From NCBI GenBank assembly GCA_942493125.1, contig OW818667.1, positions 558,001 through 622,000 of the forward strand: 64,000 nt of DNA, in the 5' to 3' direction. A model generated the notes under the pieces. It had not been told where the DNA came from. It was given only the letters and a program-made list of their open reading frames with translations, and did not search any database. Source of the DNA: Fusibacter_C sp942493125 (lineage in GTDB: Bacteria > Bacillota > Clostridia > Peptostreptococcales > Acidaminobacteraceae). The position numbers were made by a program, and so were the translations under genes. Shown here piece by piece: positions 61,206 to 64,000 of this stretch; positions within the stretch are counted from its first letter, which is position 1, and each line of letters opens with the position of its first letter.

Positions 61206-62258
61206 TCAGGGTTTAGGCCAATTCGCTTGAGGTATGTTTCTATAAACTTCTTCAAGCAAATGAAAACCATCGTCGATTATTTCTGTTACCATGTTGGATG
61301 CGTCCACCAAAGTTGGTTCAAACATGATAAAAGGTACATCAAACTCGCCATCGTTGATCGTATGCTCACTGGTAATGATTTTTCCCATAGCCAAGTCTAC
61401 AGCCATCTCAGCAGCGTTTTGCGCCAATTTTTTTATAGGCTTATAGATGGTGATCGTCTGCGTCCCTTCGACGATTCTTTGACAAGCTGAGAGATTTCCA
61501 TCATGTCCCGACACCAATACACTTCCCGCCAGTTGTCGTTCAAGGAGCGCCCTTATAGCGCCTTCTGCCAAGTCGTCGTTTGCGCCAATTATTGCATCCA
61601 ATGTCGCTCCAGAATCTAAGATTTCACTGATTGTGTCATAAGCAACAAGTTCTCGCCAATCGTCAGCCCATACATTCGCAAGCACCTGAATTTTTCCTGC
61701 ATCAATAGCCGGTTGAAGCACCGACATATACCCTTCATTAAACATATAGGCGTTATTGTCTTTTGGCGCGCCATTGATGATGACATAATTTCCTGTCGGT
61801 GCCTTTTCAAGGATGGAAGCGCCCATGAGCTTGCCGACCTCAACGTTGTCAAAAGACATGTATAAATCCACGTCGCCTCTATGAACCAGTCGATCGTAGG
61901 CGATAATTTTTATGCCATCTCGTTTTGCCTGTTTCAAAATAGGTGCAATGGAGATGCGATCATAGGGAATAATCACGATGACGTCCACTTTTGCATCAAT
62001 CAATTCTTTTACTTGTTGGATTTGCAACTGTGCATCTTCATTTGCATTTTTTAGAATCACCTCAGCACCAAGATCTTTGGCTTTTGTGATAAAAATATCT
62101 CGATCTTTTTGCCATCGTTCAATAACTAGTGAATCCACCATCAAACCAATTGTTATTTTGTCATCCTTGACCGTCGTTTGCCTATCGCCCCAAAAATAAA
62201 TGAATGCTATGACGACACATATCAAACTGATGCTCCCGAATAAAAGAACTTTTTTCAT
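61206..62258 (-). CDS. Membrane-tethered sugar-binding sensor protein (XylFII-like)
   Basis: About 350 residues. An N-terminal membrane segment (VLLFGSISLICVVIAFIYFW) without lipobox is followed by a sugar-binding domain of the xylose-binding type: GLMVDSLVIERWQKDRD, IAYDRLVHRGDVDLYMSFDN, NGAPKDNNAYMFNEGYMSVLQP, GANDDLAEGAIRALLER. Related proteins (XylFII) bind D-xylose and act together with a LytS kinase to control a sugar ABC transporter; here the kinase and YesN regulator genes lie directly upstream and the transporter downstream, so the same role is likely. The start is MKKVLL, five bases after a run of G; an ATG five codons earlier is not used. Confidence 0.85.
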   Translation of the reverse strand: MKKVLLFGSISLICVVIAFIYFWGDRQTTVKDDKITIGLMVDSLVIERWQKDRDIFITKAKDLGAEVILKNANEDAQLQIQQVKELIDAKVDVIVIIPYDRISIAPILKQAKRDGIKIIAYDRLVHRGDVDLYMSFDNVEVGKLMGASILEKAPTGNYVIINGAPKDNNAYMFNEGYMSVLQPAIDAGKIQVLANVWADDWRELVAYDTISEILDSGATLDAIIGANDDLAEGAIRALLERQLAGSVLVSGHDGNLSACQRIVEGTQTITIYKPIKKLAQNAAEMAVDLAMGKIITSEHTINDGEFDVPFIMFEPTLVDASNMVTEIIDDGFHLLEEVYRNIPQANWPKP

Positions 62259-62277
62259 GTGGCCCCCCCGCATTTCC

Positions 62278-63858
62278 TTATGACTTATTCGCTCGATACT
62301 GACTCACAAATGTCTTTGGCATCAATCCCGTTTGCTTCCTGAAAAGCCTGCTAAAGTAATTCGGATCACTATAGCCAACTTTGTAGCAAATCTCTTTAAT
62401 TGAAAGGTCTGACTCTACCATTAACTGATGGGCAAGCTCAATTCGCAAACGCGTTAAAAACTCAACAAAGGTAAAACTGGTTTCTTCTTTGAATAATTTA
62501 CTTAAATACTGCGGACTGATATTTTGTATCCTTGCAACACCTTCAAGTGTCAGCTCCTCAGTATAATTTGACTTGAGTATTCCTTTGGTTCTCTCTACAA
62601 TGACACTGCACTTATGGTCCTTCTTATCTTGTATTTGAGTTGCGATATATTTCATTCGTGCTATGATCCATTGATACCAATCGCTTTTTAAATCCATGGC
62701 ATTTAATTCATCGAGGTACGACGTAAAATCCAACAGTTCATTTTCTTCAATCTGCTCATCATGTGCAATTCTAAAAATCAACACCACAAGCTCAAATACG
62801 CTATCTTTCTGTTCGCCAATGCGTGCATATAGTGCATCAAAATATTTCAGCGCTTTCTCGAGACGCCCTTGTGTAAGTGCCTCCATCAACTGGTTTTGTA
62901 GCTTCAATTTTTGTCTAGACCATTCGTGGTCTTCATACAAATCGGCTATATGAAAAATCTCACTATCTGTTGTCTTACAAACCGCTTTATTCGCTTGTCC
63001 ATATGCATAATATAGCTCTGCAAGACCTACCACACTACTTACGCCTATTGAACAATTGATTTTTAGCACTTCTTCTATCTTTGATTGTAAGCATTCGGCG
63101 AGTGTCAGAGATGCAACACGGCTATCATAATCATTATTTGCTGCTTTACAAGGGATAAATATGACCATCTTATTAATCATAAGCGGTCCTACTATCGCAG
63201 GACATTTATATTTAATAATTTCACGAATCAGATCAGATTTCTCATGCAAATTTAAGTGTGTGTTAAACACATCCAATTGCCGATGACTGTCACTTATGTG
63301 GAACTGAAATACCATTAAATAGCCAAAGTCACAAGTAACATCCAAAAGATGAATCACCTTCTTCATATCTCCTTGCGCTTCACTGTTGGTCAAAATCGAA
63401 TAAATAAATCCCGTTTCTAAAAAGGGCAACATGTTATAAAGGCGCTCCATCGTTTCGAGGTCGCGCACTTTCTGTTCTTGTTCACTTTCTAACTCATCAA
63501 TTAACTGATCTAAAATTTGATTGAGTTTTACACGATTAATTGGTTTTAAAATATACTCTTTTACACCCAATTGAACGGCTTGTTTCGCAAATTCAAACTG
63601 CTCATAAGCAGAAATTATGATAAATTTCATATCCGGAAAACCGTGTTTGATTTCTTTGATCGCATCGATGCCATTGATGCCAGGCATGCGAATGTCCATG
63701 ATGATAATATCTGGCATTAAAACTTTCGTCAGCTCGATGGCTTCTCTGCCACTGCTCGCCGCTCCGCAAACAACTAGATTGTCCTCACGTTTAGAAACAA
63801 TAAACCGGACAGCATCACAAACGATTTGTTCATCATCAACTACCAAAACTTTATACAT
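62278..63858 (-). CDS. YesN-type response regulator (receiver and AraC DNA-binding domains)
   Basis: A 526-residue regulator: receiver domain at residues 1-120 with acidic pair DD, phospho-acceptor Asp55 in IIIMDIRMPG and Lys in YILKPI, a middle region of unknown fold (about 125-420), and an AraC-type double helix-turn-helix at the C-terminus (LEGVARIQNISPQYLSKLFKEET, then IKEICYKVGYSDPNYFSRLFRKQTG). It is 19 bases upstream of the sensor gene and overlaps the kinase stop. It probably activates the sugar transporter operon. Confidence 0.94.
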   Translation of the reverse strand: MYKVLVVDDEQIVCDAVRFIVSKREDNLVVCGAASSGREAIELTKVLMPDIIIMDIRMPGINGIDAIKEIKHGFPDMKFIIISAYEQFEFAKQAVQLGVKEYILKPINRVKLNQILDQLIDELESEQEQKVRDLETMERLYNMLPFLETGFIYSILTNSEAQGDMKKVIHLLDVTCDFGYLMVFQFHISDSHRQLDVFNTHLNLHEKSDLIREIIKYKCPAIVGPLMINKMVIFIPCKAANNDYDSRVASLTLAECLQSKIEEVLKINCSIGVSSVVGLAELYYAYGQANKAVCKTTDSEIFHIADLYEDHEWSRQKLKLQNQLMEALTQGRLEKALKYFDALYARIGEQKDSVFELVVLIFRIAHDEQIEENELLDFTSYLDELNAMDLKSDWYQWIIARMKYIATQIQDKKDHKCSVIVERTKGILKSNYTEELTLEGVARIQNISPQYLSKLFKEETSFTFVEFLTRLRIELAHQLMVESDLSIKEICYKVGYSDPNYFSRLFRKQTGLMPKTFVSQYRANKS

Positions 63859-64000
63859 GCATATCCCCCCCTGTACTATTAAACGGAATTGCTATTGTAA
63901 TTTCAGTGCCACTACCGATAACACTATTTATATGCATGATTGCTTCCTCACCGTAAGCGAGTTTAAGGCGTTGTAGTACATTACCTGCCCCAATCCCAGA
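63851..64000 (-). CDS. LytS/YesM-type sensor histidine kinase (C-terminal 49 residues)
   Basis: The visible end shows SGIGAGNVLQRLKLAYG, the G-box of the HATPase domain of LytS/YesM kinases, then GTEITIAIPF and a stop. It overlaps the start of the response regulator by eight bases. The rest lies beyond the right edge. The expected partner arrangement is kinase, YesN, and the tethered sugar-binding protein as co-sensor. Confidence 0.9.
   Translation of the reverse strand, partial: SGIGAGNVLQRLKLAYGEEAIMHINSVIGSGTEITIAIPFNSTGGDMHV

Noticed and set aside
1..64000. tRNA, rRNA, insertion sequences or prophage genes
   Set aside because: No cloverleaf, rRNA-like stretch, transposase motif or phage structural gene was recognised anywhere in the window.

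Overview
The window reads as a low-GC, Gram-positive, anaerobe-like Bacillota chromosome, most likely Clostridia. The grounds are strong AGGAGG-type ribosome-binding sites, SLH-domain surface proteins, c-di-GMP-I riboswitches, a Bacillus/Clostridium-type LexA box, a YolD/Y-family polymerase pair and a YesN/LytS-type two-component system. I see no tRNA, rRNA, transposase or CRISPR array. Species cannot be fixed from the sequence alone.

Layout. (i) 1-2.2 kb, minus strand: a partial ABC exporter, a lasso-type B2 leader peptidase and, too short for normal gene calling, a 34-residue precursor with a lasso-type leader but a basic C-terminal segment lacking the Asp/Glu that lasso rings need. (ii) 2.3-14.4 kb, minus strand: five genes for paralogous secreted beta-helix proteins of the pectate-lyase-like fold. 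Two carry S-layer-homology anchors, one has two helices, and all four long-linker members have low-complexity Thr/Pro/Gln/Glu linkers. Each of these four is preceded by a c-di-GMP-I riboswitch placed directly on the ribosome-binding site. Three of the four also have a promoter with a conserved dyad at an identical distance from the -10 box. (iii) 14.6-49.8 kb, minus strand: one very long surface-polysaccharide operon of about 32 genes. It encodes nucleotide-sugar synthesis (UDP-GlcA/GalA; dTDP-4-keto-6-deoxyglucose plus an aminotransferase; a WbpA/B/D/E-like set for a diacetamido-uronic acid), a priming sugar transferase, glycosyltransferases, a Wzy-like polymerase, two Wzx flippases (one frameshifted), two WbqC proteins, three beta-propeller glycosidase-like paralogues and five ATP-grasp enzymes. 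Its leader carries an intrinsic terminator ahead of the first gene. (iv) 50.5-53.8 kb: a small membrane protein/XRE regulator operon, a DUF4386 protein, and a LexA-controlled YolD/Y-family polymerase pair. (v) 54.0-57.0 kb: a MASE3-SpoIIE phosphatase and a convergent serine beta-lactamase-like hydrolase. (vi) 57.1-64.0 kb, minus strand: a ChvE/GguA/GguB-type monosaccharide ABC transporter, and upstream of it a membrane-tethered sugar-binding protein, a YesN response regulator and the end of a LytS/YesM kinase.

How it may fit together. The polysaccharide operon and the riboswitch-controlled beta-helix proteins abut with no visible terminator between them. This suggests a cell-surface programme in which c-di-GMP decides whether glycan-associated or S-layer-anchored beta-helix proteins are made. 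The tethered sugar-binding protein and two-component system probably sense an extracellular sugar and switch on the ABC importer. A small palindromic repeat (about 31 bp) recurs next to stop codons and in leaders across the minus-strand genes.

The most unusual items are the acid-free lasso-like peptide system, the four tandem c-di-GMP riboswitches with a shared promoter dyad, and the five ATP-grasp ligases inside one glycan operon.
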